This document shows positions 43,562-52,267 of a stretch of 64,000 nt of DNA, one piece after another. Location: assembly GCF_007991455.1 (NCBI RefSeq), contig NZ_BJYJ01000009.1, positions 62,001 through 126,000 of the forward strand, given 5' to 3'. The DNA is from Chryseobacterium hagamense. Its GTDB lineage: Bacteria; Bacteroidota; Bacteroidia; Flavobacteriales; Weeksellaceae. Position 1 is the first letter of the stretch; each line of letters opens with the position of its first letter. Made by a program: the position numbers and the translations under genes. The notes beneath the pieces are model-generated. The model was not told where the DNA came from. It saw nothing but the letters and a program-made list of their open reading frames with translations, and did no database searches.

Positions 43562-44788
43562 ATGAAAGACTTTAATGCGGCTAACGAAATTCAGGATTTA
43601 CAGTATTTTGGGGAGTTCGGAGGAGTAAATCCTTCCATTTCAGACAGCTCTACCTACACTTTCCTGTCTGCCAAGACGATGTTCGATACTTTTGAAGGCA
43701 ATGCGGAAGGATGTTATCTCTACTCCCGTCATTCCTCCCCGATGAACCTCTACCTTGCCCAGGCACTGGCCAAGCTTGAAAATACCGAAGCAGCCAATGT
43801 AACTGCTTCAGGTATGGGTGCGATCACCTCGGTACTGATGCAGGTATGCAAAAGCGGCGACCATATTATTTCCAGCCGGACGATTTACGGCGGAACCTAT
43901 GCTTTTCTGAAGAATTTTCTGCCACCTTTTAATATCAGTACAACTTTCGTAGACATCAGCAATTTCGAATCTATTGAGAATTCCATTAATGAACATACGA
44001 AAATCATCTATTGCGAAAGTGTCAGCAACCCTCTCCTGGAAGTGGCCGACTTAAGAAAACTTTCCGACATCTGCAAAAAGCACGGCTTAAAACTGATTGT
44101 AGACAATACGTTCTCACCGCTTTCCGTTTCTCCCACTGTACTGGGTGCAGACATTGTAATCCACTCCCTGACGAAATTCATTAACGGCAGCAGTGATACG
44201 GTAGGCGGGGTCTATTGCGGTACCCAGGAATTTATCAACGATACCAAAAATGTAAACAGCGGCGCCTGTATGCTGCTGGGCCCGACCATGGACAGCTTCC
44301 GTTCGGCAAGCATTCTGAAGAATCTGAGGACACTCCATATCCGGATGAAACAACACAGCCACAATGCTATGTTCCTGGCCCGGAGATTTGAAGAAGACGG
44401 ATTGCGCGTGGTTTATCCGGGCTTAAAATCCCACAGGCACCACGAACTGATGAAAAGCATGATGCACGAAGAATACGGCTTCGGCGGCCTGCTTACTTTA
44501 GATGCCGGTACCACAGAGAAAGCCAATGAGCTGATGGAACTGATGCAGCAGGAAAACCTCGGCTACCTTGCCGTAAGCTTAGGCTTTTACAAAACTTTAT
44601 TCTCATGCTCCGGAAGCTCTACTTCCTCCGAAATTCCGGAAGAAGAACGCGCCGCCATGGGAATTTCCGACGGACTGATCCGATTCTCCATCGGGCTGGA
44701 TCACGACATCGAACGAACCTACGAAAAGATGAGGGAATGCATGCTCAAAACAGGCGTTCTCAACCATGAAACCATCTCCATATCCTAA
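43562..44788 (+). CDS. Cys/Met metabolism PLP-dependent enzyme (methionine gamma-lyase-like)
   Basis: 408-residue fold-type I PLP enzyme of the trans-sulfuration family. Recognisable parts are YSRHSSPMNLYLAQALAKLENTEAANVTASGMGAI at about 58-92 (cofactor-phosphate loop), SVSNPLLEVADLRKLSDI, DNTFSPLSVSPTVLGADIVIHSLTKFINGSSDTVGG at about 180-216 with the Schiff-base Lys in HSLTKF, and SLGFYKTLFSCSGSSTSSEIP near the C-terminus. The family contains gamma-lyases, gamma-synthases and sulfhydrylases; sequence reading alone does not decide between them. The divergent Lrp gene argues for amino-acid-responsive catabolism, so methionine gamma-lyase is my first guess. A strong terminator follows. Confidence 0.85.
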   Translation: MKDFNAANEIQDLQYFGEFGGVNPSISDSSTYTFLSAKTMFDTFEGNAEGCYLYSRHSSPMNLYLAQALAKLENTEAANVTASGMGAITSVLMQVCKSGDHIISSRTIYGGTYAFLKNFLPPFNISTTFVDISNFESIENSINEHTKIIYCESVSNPLLEVADLRKLSDICKKHGLKLIVDNTFSPLSVSPTVLGADIVIHSLTKFINGSSDTVGGVYCGTQEFINDTKNVNSGACMLLGPTMDSFRSASILKNLRTLHIRMKQHSHNAMFLARRFEEDGLRVVYPGLKSHRHHELMKSMMHEEYGFGGLLTLDAGTTEKANELMELMQQENLGYLAVSLGFYKTLFSCSGSSTSSEIPEEERAAMGISDGLIRFSIGLDHDIERTYEKMRECMLKTGVLNHETISIS

Positions 44789-44797
44789 TTATTGTAG

Positions 44798-44828
44798 AAA
44801 GCTGTTGTTGATTCGACAGCTTTTTTCT
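44798..44828 (+). terminator. Terminator of the PLP enzyme gene
   Basis: AAAGCTGT, loop, ACAGCTTTTTT, 10 bp past the stop. Confidence 0.8.
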
Positions 44829-44943
44829 TTGAAAGATGCCGAATACGGAGCTCACTAAGTTTCTTTGAATACTGACTGCTTTTAAGGCTCCAAAGCCGTT
44901 ACACTTATAGAAGCTTACTAAGTTTATTCAGAGAAAATAACAA

Positions 44944-45948
44944 TTAAATTTTATGGAAATGGTTCGGGAACGCTTCTTCAGGTTTCATTCTCAAAATATT
45001 AAGCAGCACCCACGATTTTAAAAACCCGTAACCATACGAAAACATCTGAATATAGGTGGAAATAACGGCCATCCCGGTAATGCTGATATTTTTTGTTACC
45101 CATAAAGCATGGAAAAACACCATGAAGGTATACAGCCCGTAAAAAGCAAGAATAACCCCTTTTCCAAGAATAAAATATTCCACAAACCCCATGATATAAC
45201 CGATAAGAAACAGAGTCGGAAATGCAAAGGAAATTTTTACATAGTCCGGATGCCGCTGGTTGAGGATCGGACGGGCACAGCCGAACTGGTACACCTGCCG
45301 TGAAAACTTTCCAAAATCCACCCTGCGTTTGTGATAAATTGCGATGTCATCAAAAAATGCCGTGGTAAAACCGTTCTCCCAAAGCGTCATGGATAGATCC
45401 GGATCTTCACCGATCCGCATTTCCGAGAAACCGCCCACTTTTTCGAATACTTCCTTTTTTACTCCCATGTTGAAACTTCTGGGCTGGAATTTTGAAACCG
45501 CCTTTTTACTGCCCCGAATTCCGCCGGTGGTAAAAACCGAAGTCATGGAATAGGAAATCGCTTTCTGCATCAGGTTGAATCCTTTATGGGCTTTATCCGC
45601 ACCTCCGAAGGCATCACATGGAATTTCCAAGATGTCTTTTTTAATATTTTCAATATAATCTTTCTCCACGATCACATCGCTGTCTACAAAAACCAGCCAT
45701 TCGTTTTCCGCTCTCCTGGCACCGTAATTCCTGGACAATCCGGGCCCTGAGTTATCTTTCCGGAAATATTTTATTTTTAAGAAACCTGAAAAATTTTCAA
45801 CCGTCGGTTTCAGGTCGATCATCGATCCGTCATCGACAATAATAATTTCAAACGCCCGGTCAGTCTGTGCGGTAAGAGAAGTCAGCAGTTCAAAAAGTTC
45901 GTCTCTTCGGTTAAAGATAGCAACAACAATGGAAATGGTAGGGTTCAA
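44944..45948 (-). CDS. Family 2 glycosyltransferase, TTG start
   Basis: 334-residue membrane-associated GT2 enzyme. The GT-A domain (about 1-220) has ISIVVAIFNRRDELFELLTSL, IIVDDGS, GLSRNYGARRAENEWLVFVDSDVIVE (metal-binding DSD) and GEDPDLSMTLWENG. Three hydrophobic segments at the C-terminus (about 225-310) suggest membrane anchoring. It probably transfers a sugar from a nucleotide donor onto a surface polysaccharide or lipid; the acceptor is unknown. The start is taken as TTG at 45946-45948: no ATG lies upstream in frame before the promoter, and a full promoter (45963-45994) places transcription start about 8-10 nt before this codon. Confidence 0.85.
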   Translation of the reverse strand: MNPTISIVVAIFNRRDELFELLTSLTAQTDRAFEIIIVDDGSMIDLKPTVENFSGFLKIKYFRKDNSGPGLSRNYGARRAENEWLVFVDSDVIVEKDYIENIKKDILEIPCDAFGGADKAHKGFNLMQKAISYSMTSVFTTGGIRGSKKAVSKFQPRSFNMGVKKEVFEKVGGFSEMRIGEDPDLSMTLWENGFTTAFFDDIAIYHKRRVDFGKFSRQVYQFGCARPILNQRHPDYVKISFAFPTLFLIGYIMGFVEYFILGKGVILAFYGLYTFMVFFHALWVTKNISITGMAVISTYIQMFSYGYGFLKSWVLLNILRMKPEEAFPNHFHKI

Positions 45949-45962
45949 ATCTGAAAATTTTT

Positions 45963-45994
45963 CAAAATTACTTATTCACGGAGGAATGCGCAAA
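45963..45994 (-). promoter_or_regulatory. Promoter of the family 2 glycosyltransferase
   Basis: On the minus strand, TTTG (45994-45991), 20-bp spacer, TAATTTTG (45970-45963): a consensus Bacteroidetes promoter. Confidence 0.75.
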
Positions 45995-46040
45995 GCATTT
46001 ATGATAATTTATAAATCAGAAACTTTTTTTTTCGGATAAG

Positions 46041-46136
46041 CTGTCAGGCTCTCGAAGCCTTTACAATCACTGTATAAAGAAGCAATATTCAATGGTGCCG
46101 GCGGTGTAAAATACTTCGAGAACCTCAGGATGACAT
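46041..46136. repeat. REP-like inverted pair (CTTCGAGAACCTCAG family)
   Basis: CTGTCAGGCTCTCGAAGCC at 46041-46059 and ACTTCGAGAACCTCAGGATGACAT at 46113-46136 are inverted relatives of each other and of the pairs around 61641-61711 and 62055-62187. Confidence 0.7.
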
Positions 46137-46168
46137 AGAGTTGATACTGACCGGAATTAAGTTTATAT

Positions 46169-46573
46169 TCAGATAAATATCCCGGATTTAAAATAAAAAA
46201 AGCCAACCAGTGAAACAGAAAACAATATAACCGATCCACTGAAGAAAATCCACTGAAAAATATTTTTAAAATAATATTTCTCCAGCGAATACAAAAGAAA
46301 GAAAAAGACAAGTGAAACGGCTAATCCGATCAATGAGCAAACCATCAGGGTCGGTATATAATTTTCTGCAGGTAACGGATTTTTAAAAACGAAGAACAGC
46401 AGAACGGCAGAAAATAACAGCAGTACTGCACTTATCTTTTCAGTAAGGTACTTTGTTTTCTTTCTTACCGGTGATTCTTGTTCGCAGCTACTTTCTGATG
46501 AAGCTGATGTATTTCCCAATAAATCCGGAACATCTGTAAGTATATCAAAAACATCTAGAAAATCCCAATTCAT
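46169..46573 (-). CDS. Three-helix membrane protein, function unknown
   Basis: 134 residues. An acidic N-terminus (MNWDFLDVFDILTDVPDLLGN) is followed by a polar linker and three hydrophobic segments (about 50-66, 74-97 and 110-132: AVLLLFSAVLLFFVF, TLMVCSLIGLAVSLVFFFLLY, WIFFSGSVILFSVSLVGFFYF). I recognise no family. The RlmL-like gene lies upstream on the same strand, separated by a terminator, so this is probably an independent unit. An overlapping 100-codon frame at 46009-46311 partly covers the REP-like repeat and is not considered real. Confidence 0.65.
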   Translation of the reverse strand: MNWDFLDVFDILTDVPDLLGNTSASSESSCEQESPVRKKTKYLTEKISAVLLLFSAVLLFFVFKNPLPAENYIPTLMVCSLIGLAVSLVFFFLLYSLEKYYFKNIFQWIFFSGSVILFSVSLVGFFYFKSGIFI

Positions 46574-46591
46574 GATTTAAGTTTTAACAAA

Positions 46592-46622
46592 AATAAAAAA
46601 ACCTTCCGCAATGCGAAAGGTT
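46592..46622 (-). terminator. Terminator of the THUMP methyltransferase gene
   Basis: On the minus strand, AACCTTTCGCA-T-TGCGGAAGGTT followed by a T run, 10 bp past the stop at 46632. Confidence 0.85.
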
Positions 46623-46631
46623 ATGTCAATA

Positions 46632-47792
46632 TTAATTTTCCAGTTTATGCACCTTCTTCGTGCCTTCATACATTTCATATTGTAAAAACCGGGTTTCCAG
46701 TTTTCCGTTGAAAAGCTTGATTTTTCTTGACGGACGGAGCCCTATTTTTTTCAGGGCGTCCAGGTCGGAGGAGATCAGCCAGGCTAAGGTATTCGGGTAA
46801 TGGGTTTTGAAGGTATCACCTATTTTTTTGTAGAAATCATCGTCGTTAATGGAAATCCGCTCATCGTAAGGCGGATTGAAAACCATCAGCAGCGGGAAGA
46901 GTTCTTTCTTCGAATCGAAGAAATTCTGTTTCCTCACTTCGATGACATCTTCCATTTCTGCCGCTTCTATATTCGTCCGGGCAGCATTCAGCATGCGGGC
47001 ATCGATATCGTACCCTACAATCTTCCCGGTAAATTCTTTTACCCGGTTGATCCGGAATTCCTTGATTTTCTTAAACAGATCGGCGTCGTAATTTTTCCAG
47101 TTCTGGAAAGCAAAGCCTCTCCGGAAAATCTGGGCAGGCAGATCGAGGGCAATCATCGCCGCTTCTATCAGAAGGGTTCCGGAACCGCACATCGGATCCA
47201 GGAAATTTCCTTTCCCGTCCCATCCGGCGAGCTGCAGCATGCCGCTGGCCAGTACTTCATTAATCGGCGCTTCACCCTGTTCCCGCCGGTATCCTCTTTT
47301 AAACAAAGGATCACCTGAGGAATCCAGGGAAATGGTCACCAGCTCACGGTCAATGTGAAGATGGAACTTAATATCCGGGTTGCGGGTTTCCACATTCGGC
47401 CGTCTTTTGAATTTATCCTGAAAATAATCCACAATGGCATCCTTCATCTTTAGAGTCACAAACTGCGAATGCTTGAACGTCTCGGAATTCACCGTCGAAT
47501 CAATGGCAAACGATTGGTCCACATCCATGAATTCCTCCCAGTTGAATTTGAAAAGCCGGTCGTAAAACTGATGCTGGTTGAAAGCTTTGAATTCATGGAT
47601 CGGCACCAGGATTTTCAGTGCCGTCCTGGCAGAATAATTGATTTTATATAAAAAGCCTAAATCGCCCTCGCAGTTCACTGCCCGGTTTTTTACCTCAACG
47701 TTCCGTCCGCCCAGCTTTTTGATTTCTTCCGCAAGAATCTGCTCCAATCCGAAGAATGTTTTTATCTGGATCTTTATATTTTCTGTATTCAT
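46632..47792 (-). CDS. THUMP domain class I SAM-dependent RNA methyltransferase
   Basis: 386-residue enzyme of the COG0116 group (RlmL N-terminal half/YpsC-like), which methylates guanosine N2 in 23S rRNA in the characterised member. A ferredoxin-like plus THUMP region (about 1-160: IQIKTFFGLEQILAEEIKKL, KFHLHIDRELVTISLDSSGDPLFKRGYR) precedes the methyltransferase domain with LDPMCGSGTLLIEAAMIAL at about 197-215, VGYDIDARMLNAARTNIEAA at about 260, and the catalytic FNPPYDERI at about 305. The exact RNA target cannot be read from sequence. The gene is transcribed away from the SAM methyltransferase at 47915. Confidence 0.9.
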   Translation of the reverse strand: MNTENIKIQIKTFFGLEQILAEEIKKLGGRNVEVKNRAVNCEGDLGFLYKINYSARTALKILVPIHEFKAFNQHQFYDRLFKFNWEEFMDVDQSFAIDSTVNSETFKHSQFVTLKMKDAIVDYFQDKFKRRPNVETRNPDIKFHLHIDRELVTISLDSSGDPLFKRGYRREQGEAPINEVLASGMLQLAGWDGKGNFLDPMCGSGTLLIEAAMIALDLPAQIFRRGFAFQNWKNYDADLFKKIKEFRINRVKEFTGKIVGYDIDARMLNAARTNIEAAEMEDVIEVRKQNFFDSKKELFPLLMVFNPPYDERISINDDDFYKKIGDTFKTHYPNTLAWLISSDLDALKKIGLRPSRKIKLFNGKLETRFLQYEMYEGTKKVHKLEN

Positions 47793-47914
47793 GATGCAAA
47801 AATACGATTTTAGTTGTTGGTTATCAGCTTACCCATGAGAGAAATCACGGCAAGCTGTAAAAACCGTGGGTTTACCGCTATGGACAGTCGGGCAAAAAAC
47901 ACTATTTTTGCAGC

Positions 47915-48643
47915 ATGGAATGGTTTGAATCTTGGTTTGATACCCCTTATTATCATGTACTGTACAGCAACAGAGACTATACGGAAGCAGAAAACTTCAT
48001 TACGAAACTTACACAGGATCTTCAGCTTCCCCCGAAATCCAGGATCATCGATCTGGCATGCGGCAAGGGACGGCATTCGGTTTTCCTCAATAAACTCGGC
48101 TATGATGTTTTGGGACTGGACCTTTCAAGGCAGAGCATCGAATTCGATAAGCAGTTTGAAAACCAGACCCTGTTGTTTGATGTTCACGATATGAGAAACC
48201 CGATTGATGCAGATCCTATGGATGCCGTGTTCAATCTCTTTACCAGCTTCGGATACTTTGACAATGAAAATGATGATAAAAAAGTTTTTCAGTCGGTGTA
48301 TCAGGTATTGAAGCCCGGTGGTTTTTTTGTCCTTGATTATCTGAATGAAGAATATGTACGGAAAAGTATGGTTCCGGAGGCTACGGTCGTACGGGAAGGC
48401 ATCGAGTTTAAAATCCTGAAAAAGATCGAAGGCCGGCATATTGTAAAAGATATCCGGTTTGAAGCAGACGGCAGGTCTTTTCATTTCTTTGAAAAGGTAA
48501 AACTTCATACCCTGGAAGCCATTAATGCTTACGCTGCTGAATGCGGTTTTGAAAGTATAAAAACCTGGGGCGACTATCAGCTTAACGAATTTAATAAAGA
48601 AACATCCACGCGCTGCATTAATTTATTCAGAAAAAAATCATGA
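47915..48643 (+). CDS. Class I SAM-dependent methyltransferase
   Basis: 242-residue Rossmann-fold methyltransferase. SAM motif I is IIDLACGKGRHSVFLNKLGY at about 43-62, the acidic motif II is VLGLDLSRQSIEFD, and the post-I region contains MDAVFNLFTSFGYFDNENDD and LKPGGFFVLDYLNEEYV. The DLACGKGRHS variant is typical of an uncharacterised small-molecule methyltransferase group. The substrate is unknown. Its stop overlaps the start of the ZIP transporter by 4 bp (ATGA), so the two are translationally coupled. Confidence 0.88.
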   Translation: MEWFESWFDTPYYHVLYSNRDYTEAENFITKLTQDLQLPPKSRIIDLACGKGRHSVFLNKLGYDVLGLDLSRQSIEFDKQFENQTLLFDVHDMRNPIDADPMDAVFNLFTSFGYFDNENDDKKVFQSVYQVLKPGGFFVLDYLNEEYVRKSMVPEATVVREGIEFKILKKIEGRHIVKDIRFEADGRSFHFFEKVKLHTLEAINAYAAECGFESIKTWGDYQLNEFNKETSTRCINLFRKKS

Positions 48644-49371
48644 TAACGGTACTTTTACTGATCGCCAGTGTCATGGCAGGGGTATTTCTGGGAAAGCATT
48701 TCGGTAAAAAAGAAAAGCTGGCAAAAAACCTGCTTATTCTGAGTGCCGGATTTCTGATTACGATCTGTCTTAATGAAGTCTTTCCGCAGGTCTATACTTC
48801 TGAAACAGGCAGCAATTTAGGGATCTTTGTCATTGGCGGAGTCCTTTTGCAAATGGTTCTTGAAGCATTAACCAAAGGTTTTGAGCACGGCCACTTCCAT
48901 CATCACAGCGAGCATAATATTCTGCCGGCTGCATTGATGGTCGGGCTTTTTATTCATGCATTTATTGAAGGGATCCCTCTGGCAAACGAAGAGCATGATT
49001 TTTCACCCTACCTTTTGGGAATTGTTTTCCACAATCTTCCGATTTCCTTTATACTGGGTGCTTTTTTATTCAACCGAAAGCAGGAAGCAAAATCAGCTCC
49101 CTCCTATCCTTCCATGCTGATTGTTGCTTTATTCGCATTGGCTTCCCCGATGGGAATGTTGTTAGGAAACTATTTTAATCCCGATCTGCAGCCTTATTTT
49201 CTGGCCATCGTCGGTGGTATTTTCCTGCATATTTCATCCGTCATTATTTTTGAAAGCAATAAAAACCACAATATTGACTGGATAAAAATCGGACTGGTCA
49301 TTTTAGGGGTTTCCCTGGCACTGGTGATGCACCTGTTTCACAGCCATCCTCATGCAGGGCACCATCATTGA
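48640..49371 (+). CDS. ZIP family metal transporter
   Basis: 243-residue inner-membrane transporter of divalent metals, probably zinc. It has about eight hydrophobic segments. A His-rich cytoplasmic loop (GHFHHHSEH at about 88-96) and a His-rich C-terminus (HSHPHAGHHH) are typical metal-handling regions. The TM4 core is FIHAFIEGIPLA and TM5 is FHNLPISFILGA. The TM5 motif lacks the Glu found in the usual HNxPEG, so the metal site may differ from classic ZIPs. Translationally coupled to the methyltransferase in front. Confidence 0.88.
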   Translation: MITVLLLIASVMAGVFLGKHFGKKEKLAKNLLILSAGFLITICLNEVFPQVYTSETGSNLGIFVIGGVLLQMVLEALTKGFEHGHFHHHSEHNILPAALMVGLFIHAFIEGIPLANEEHDFSPYLLGIVFHNLPISFILGAFLFNRKQEAKSAPSYPSMLIVALFALASPMGMLLGNYFNPDLQPYFLAIVGGIFLHISSVIIFESNKNHNIDWIKIGLVILGVSLALVMHLFHSHPHAGHHH

Positions 49372-49387
49372 TTTAATGTAAGCCATA

Positions 49388-49430
49388 GTATTGATGGCTG
49401 GAAGATGGGAGCTGAAGGATGGATGTTTTA
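49388..49430. repeat. Possible relic of the MITE-like element (F)
   Basis: TGATGGCTGGAAGATGGGAGCTGAAGGATGGATG resembles the opening third of the dispersed element, but neither end can be found. Confidence 0.35.
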
Positions 49431-49529
49431 TCAGTCAGCACATCGACGAAGGTTTGAATAGTAAGTCTTATCTGTTCTTTACGAAAACAGTTGATTTAAT
49501 TCGTATCGATAAAATAAATCTAGAACATA

Positions 49530-49559
49530 AAAAAGATCCTGAATATTGTATTCAGGACC
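49530..49559 (-). terminator. Terminator of the outer-membrane barrel gene
   Basis: GTCCTGAATA-CAA-TATTCAGGATC then a T run on the minus strand, 30 bp past the stop at 49590. Confidence 0.8.
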
Positions 49560-49589
49560 CTTTTGTTTTGATATTAAGAATGGTCTAAA

Positions 49590-50996
49590 TCAGAATTTCC
49601 ATCCGAATGTAAGGAAGAAATTATTCCTGATATTCTTCACATCCGATACCGCAGAAGCATCGCTGGAGATCAGACGGTTCGGAGAATAATATCCTGCTTC
49701 GTAATTATTGTTTACCTCTCCATACAAGAACGGGTTGCTGTATTTTGAAGAGATATTCTGATAGGAAGCATCAATATAGAAAGACCTGAAATCATATCCT
49801 AAACCGAACGACAAAGCATTTCTGTCATTTAAGATCAGGTTGCTATAGGACTGGTTTTCCGTAATGCTTCCGTCATTGTTATACCTTCCCTTTACCGTAA
49901 GTGCATCAATCGGGCTGGAAGCATATGAATACCCTCCTCTTAACCTGAACTGCTTGATTCTGTATTCGGCACCGATCTTTAATTCAGATAAATTTTTATA
50001 ATGATCCTTAAAGAAATCGTTCAGTTCTGTTTCGGCGTCGCCATATACTTTATACTTAGGTCTCGTTAATCCCAAAGTATAATCCACATTTAATGCAAAG
50101 CTTTTGCTGGCAATGAATGCAGCGCTTACCGTAGCCTTCATCGGAGTGGTCAGCTTTCTGTTTTCTGTACCGAAATCATCTCCGGAAATAGGATCGTTGT
50201 AATAGTTATACCCTCTGTCGATATCCCAGAAAGTAGGGGTTTCCAAAGAAGCTCCCACCCTGAAATTCGGGCTTAATTTTCCGATTACTCCTAATGAAGC
50301 TGAAAATCCGTTTGCCTTTTCGGTAAAAGGTGTATTCTGTTTGCTGAAGTATTCTGAGCTTCCGTCTGCCAAGGAATTAAAAATTGCTGTATCCGACTGA
50401 TCGATAGAAGTATTCAGGAAATTTAAGCCGGCTCCAAGATAAAAACTGTTATTGTAGTTTGCTCCTACCCCAAAGCTCGTCTTGGATAAATAGCCATACC
50501 TGTCGTAAGCATGTCTTCCGAATGAAGAACTTCCGCCGTCAGGAAAATCGTAGACCAGATTGTTGTTACCAGGAGTCTCGATATAATTTTCAACTGACTG
50601 GTTGGAGTAATTAACCCCGATATTAATGAATTTCCAGGCGCTTTCCGTCATCAGCTGAAAAGTCATGACCGCTCCCAAATTTCCAAGGTCTCCTTTATTG
50701 ATACTGTATCCGTAAGAGGAACCCGCATAAGAAGAGGTATTTTTATTGTTGGTAACCGATAAGGTTCCTGAAATTTCTCCTGAAATAGCAACACCCAGTC
50801 CGGCCGGATTGGTAAGCAGCGAATTGGCATCGCCTCCCAGGGCTCCATTGGAACCTCCCATCGCATTAAACTTAGCAGAACCTACATTCGGTGCATTAGA
50901 ATAAACGTCTATGGTATTTCTAATCACGGAAACATCTTGAGCCTGTGCAAAAAATGCCGCAGAGATGCTCATTATTGCTAAAGATTTTTTTAACAT
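49590..50996 (-). CDS. OmpP1/FadL-like outer-membrane beta-barrel protein
   Basis: 468 residues. The signal peptide ends at about residue 20 (ISAAFFAQAQ). The mature N-terminus reads GSAKFNAMGGSNGALGGDANSLLTNPAGLGV, the plug-like segment common to FadL/OmpP1 relatives. Alternating hydrophobic/polar strands rich in Tyr, Asn and Ser fill the rest, and the protein ends in NNFFLTFGWKF with a C-terminal Phe, typical of outer-membrane barrels. It probably lets hydrophobic small molecules pass the outer membrane; the substrate is unknown. It lies 26 bp after the Trp/Gly-rich lipoprotein gene in the same direction, so the two may be co-transcribed. Confidence 0.82.
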   Translation of the reverse strand: MLKKSLAIMSISAAFFAQAQDVSVIRNTIDVYSNAPNVGSAKFNAMGGSNGALGGDANSLLTNPAGLGVAISGEISGTLSVTNNKNTSSYAGSSYGYSINKGDLGNLGAVMTFQLMTESAWKFINIGVNYSNQSVENYIETPGNNNLVYDFPDGGSSSFGRHAYDRYGYLSKTSFGVGANYNNSFYLGAGLNFLNTSIDQSDTAIFNSLADGSSEYFSKQNTPFTEKANGFSASLGVIGKLSPNFRVGASLETPTFWDIDRGYNYYNDPISGDDFGTENRKLTTPMKATVSAAFIASKSFALNVDYTLGLTRPKYKVYGDAETELNDFFKDHYKNLSELKIGAEYRIKQFRLRGGYSYASSPIDALTVKGRYNNDGSITENQSYSNLILNDRNALSFGLGYDFRSFYIDASYQNISSKYSNPFLYGEVNNNYEAGYYSPNRLISSDASAVSDVKNIRNNFFLTFGWKF

Positions 50997-51022
50997 TATT
51001 TTTTAATAGTTATTATTTGTAA

Positions 51023-52120
51023 TTATCTGCCACCACGGAAACCGCCGCCACCGCCGCCACCGGATCTGAAGCCGCCACCGCCGCTTCCGCCACCGAAGCC
51101 ACCGCCTCCTGACCGGAAGCCGCCGCCGCTGTTGGAATTATTGAATCCTCCGCCATTGTTTCTGAATCCTCCGTCATTTCTCGGCTGGGATTGTTGTGGG
51201 TAATTGTAGCTTGGTCTTGGCTGTCCCTGGGTACGGAAACCACCCTGAGGTCTCATTCCGCTTTGTCCGCTTCTGAATCCGCCGCCGTTGGTATTCCCCT
51301 GTCTGAATCCGCCGCTGTTGCCGCGGTATCCTCCGTTATTCATCCCGGAACCTGAGTTTCTGAAGCCTCCTGTATTGGTATTGCTTCTTCTCATTCCTCC
51401 GGAGGTTACGCCATACTTATTGGCAAAACTTCCGTTATACGTATTGAATCCTCTTCCATTGGCTCCGCTTCGTCGGTAGTTCGGTGCATAATAGCCGCCG
51501 CCCCAATAGCCGCCGCCGTAGCCCCAGCCGTAACCGCCGTAGCCACCCCAGCCCCAATAGGGGTTATAGGCACCATACCATCCACCGTAAGGATATCCCC
51601 ATCCCATGTTCCAGCCACCGTAGCCGCCCCAGCCCCATGAGCCTCCCCATGAAAGTCCGAGACCCCAGCCGTAACCGCCATAGCCGCCCCAGCCCCAGTA
51701 GGGATTATAGCCGCCGTACATACCGCCCCAGCCCCAAGGACCACCCCAGCCCCAGGAATTGCCATAATAATTTGTCTGGCTTCCGGCATAGCTTCCCCAG
51801 TCTGAATCGGTTGCGGTATTGTTCCAAGAATAATTGTTCCATGCATCATATTTTCCTTCTCTGGAATTCATTTCTGCATTCTGAACCACGTTGGTGTCAT
51901 CCTGATAATAATTGTATTCTTCCCCTACTCTGTTTCCTCTGTCATTGATAATTACTCCTTCAGGAAGAGTGTCTTTATTCGGGTCATAATAGACACCGTC
52001 GGTCTCGCTGTAGCCACCCATCTGGGCACCGCAGGACATTAAGATCAATCCGCCGGCGATGGTAAGAATCCCTTTGGATTTCAGCATGCCAAGCAAATTT
52101 TTATGTATATTTTTTTTCAT
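51023..52120 (-). CDS. Trp/Gly/Tyr-rich repeat lipoprotein
   Basis: 365 residues. A basic N-terminus and hydrophobic stretch end in the lipobox LILMSC, giving lipidation at about Cys31. The middle (about 115-225) is extreme in composition: repeats of GYNPYWGWGGYGGYGWG appear twice with YGGWNMGWGYPYGGW between them. From about 235 the protein consists of GGFR/GGG repeats with Asn, Ser and Arg (GGFRSGQ, RPQGGFRTQG) and ends GGFRGGR. I recognise no enzymatic domain; the aromatic-Gly composition suggests an adhesive or phase-separating envelope protein. A downstream Met (residue 12) could serve as start and would still include the signal. Confidence 0.75.
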   Translation of the reverse strand: MKKNIHKNLLGMLKSKGILTIAGGLILMSCGAQMGGYSETDGVYYDPNKDTLPEGVIINDRGNRVGEEYNYYQDDTNVVQNAEMNSREGKYDAWNNYSWNNTATDSDWGSYAGSQTNYYGNSWGWGGPWGWGGMYGGYNPYWGWGGYGGYGWGLGLSWGGSWGWGGYGGWNMGWGYPYGGWYGAYNPYWGWGGYGGYGWGYGGGYWGGGYYAPNYRRSGANGRGFNTYNGSFANKYGVTSGGMRRSNTNTGGFRNSGSGMNNGGYRGNSGGFRQGNTNGGGFRSGQSGMRPQGGFRTQGQPRPSYNYPQQSQPRNDGGFRNNGGGFNNSNSGGGFRSGGGGFGGGSGGGGFRSGGGGGGGFRGGR

Positions 52121-52267
52121 GATAACGTAAAAATTTTTTATTTAAATTATATTTGCAGTCTGTACCAAAAATGTACCATCAGCACAGGTACAAAAATCTA
52201 TCAAAAATAGATTTTTATTTTTAGATAACAATAATTGGAATAAGTTAAAAATATTAAAAAAAAATTA

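Noticed and set aside
46009..46311. 100-codon minus-strand frame overlapping the three-helix membrane protein gene
   Set aside because: Partly encoded by the REP-like repeat and overlaps a better-supported frame.
49391..49588. 65-codon plus-strand frame
   Set aside because: Begins in a repeat relic and runs through the terminator of the convergent gene.
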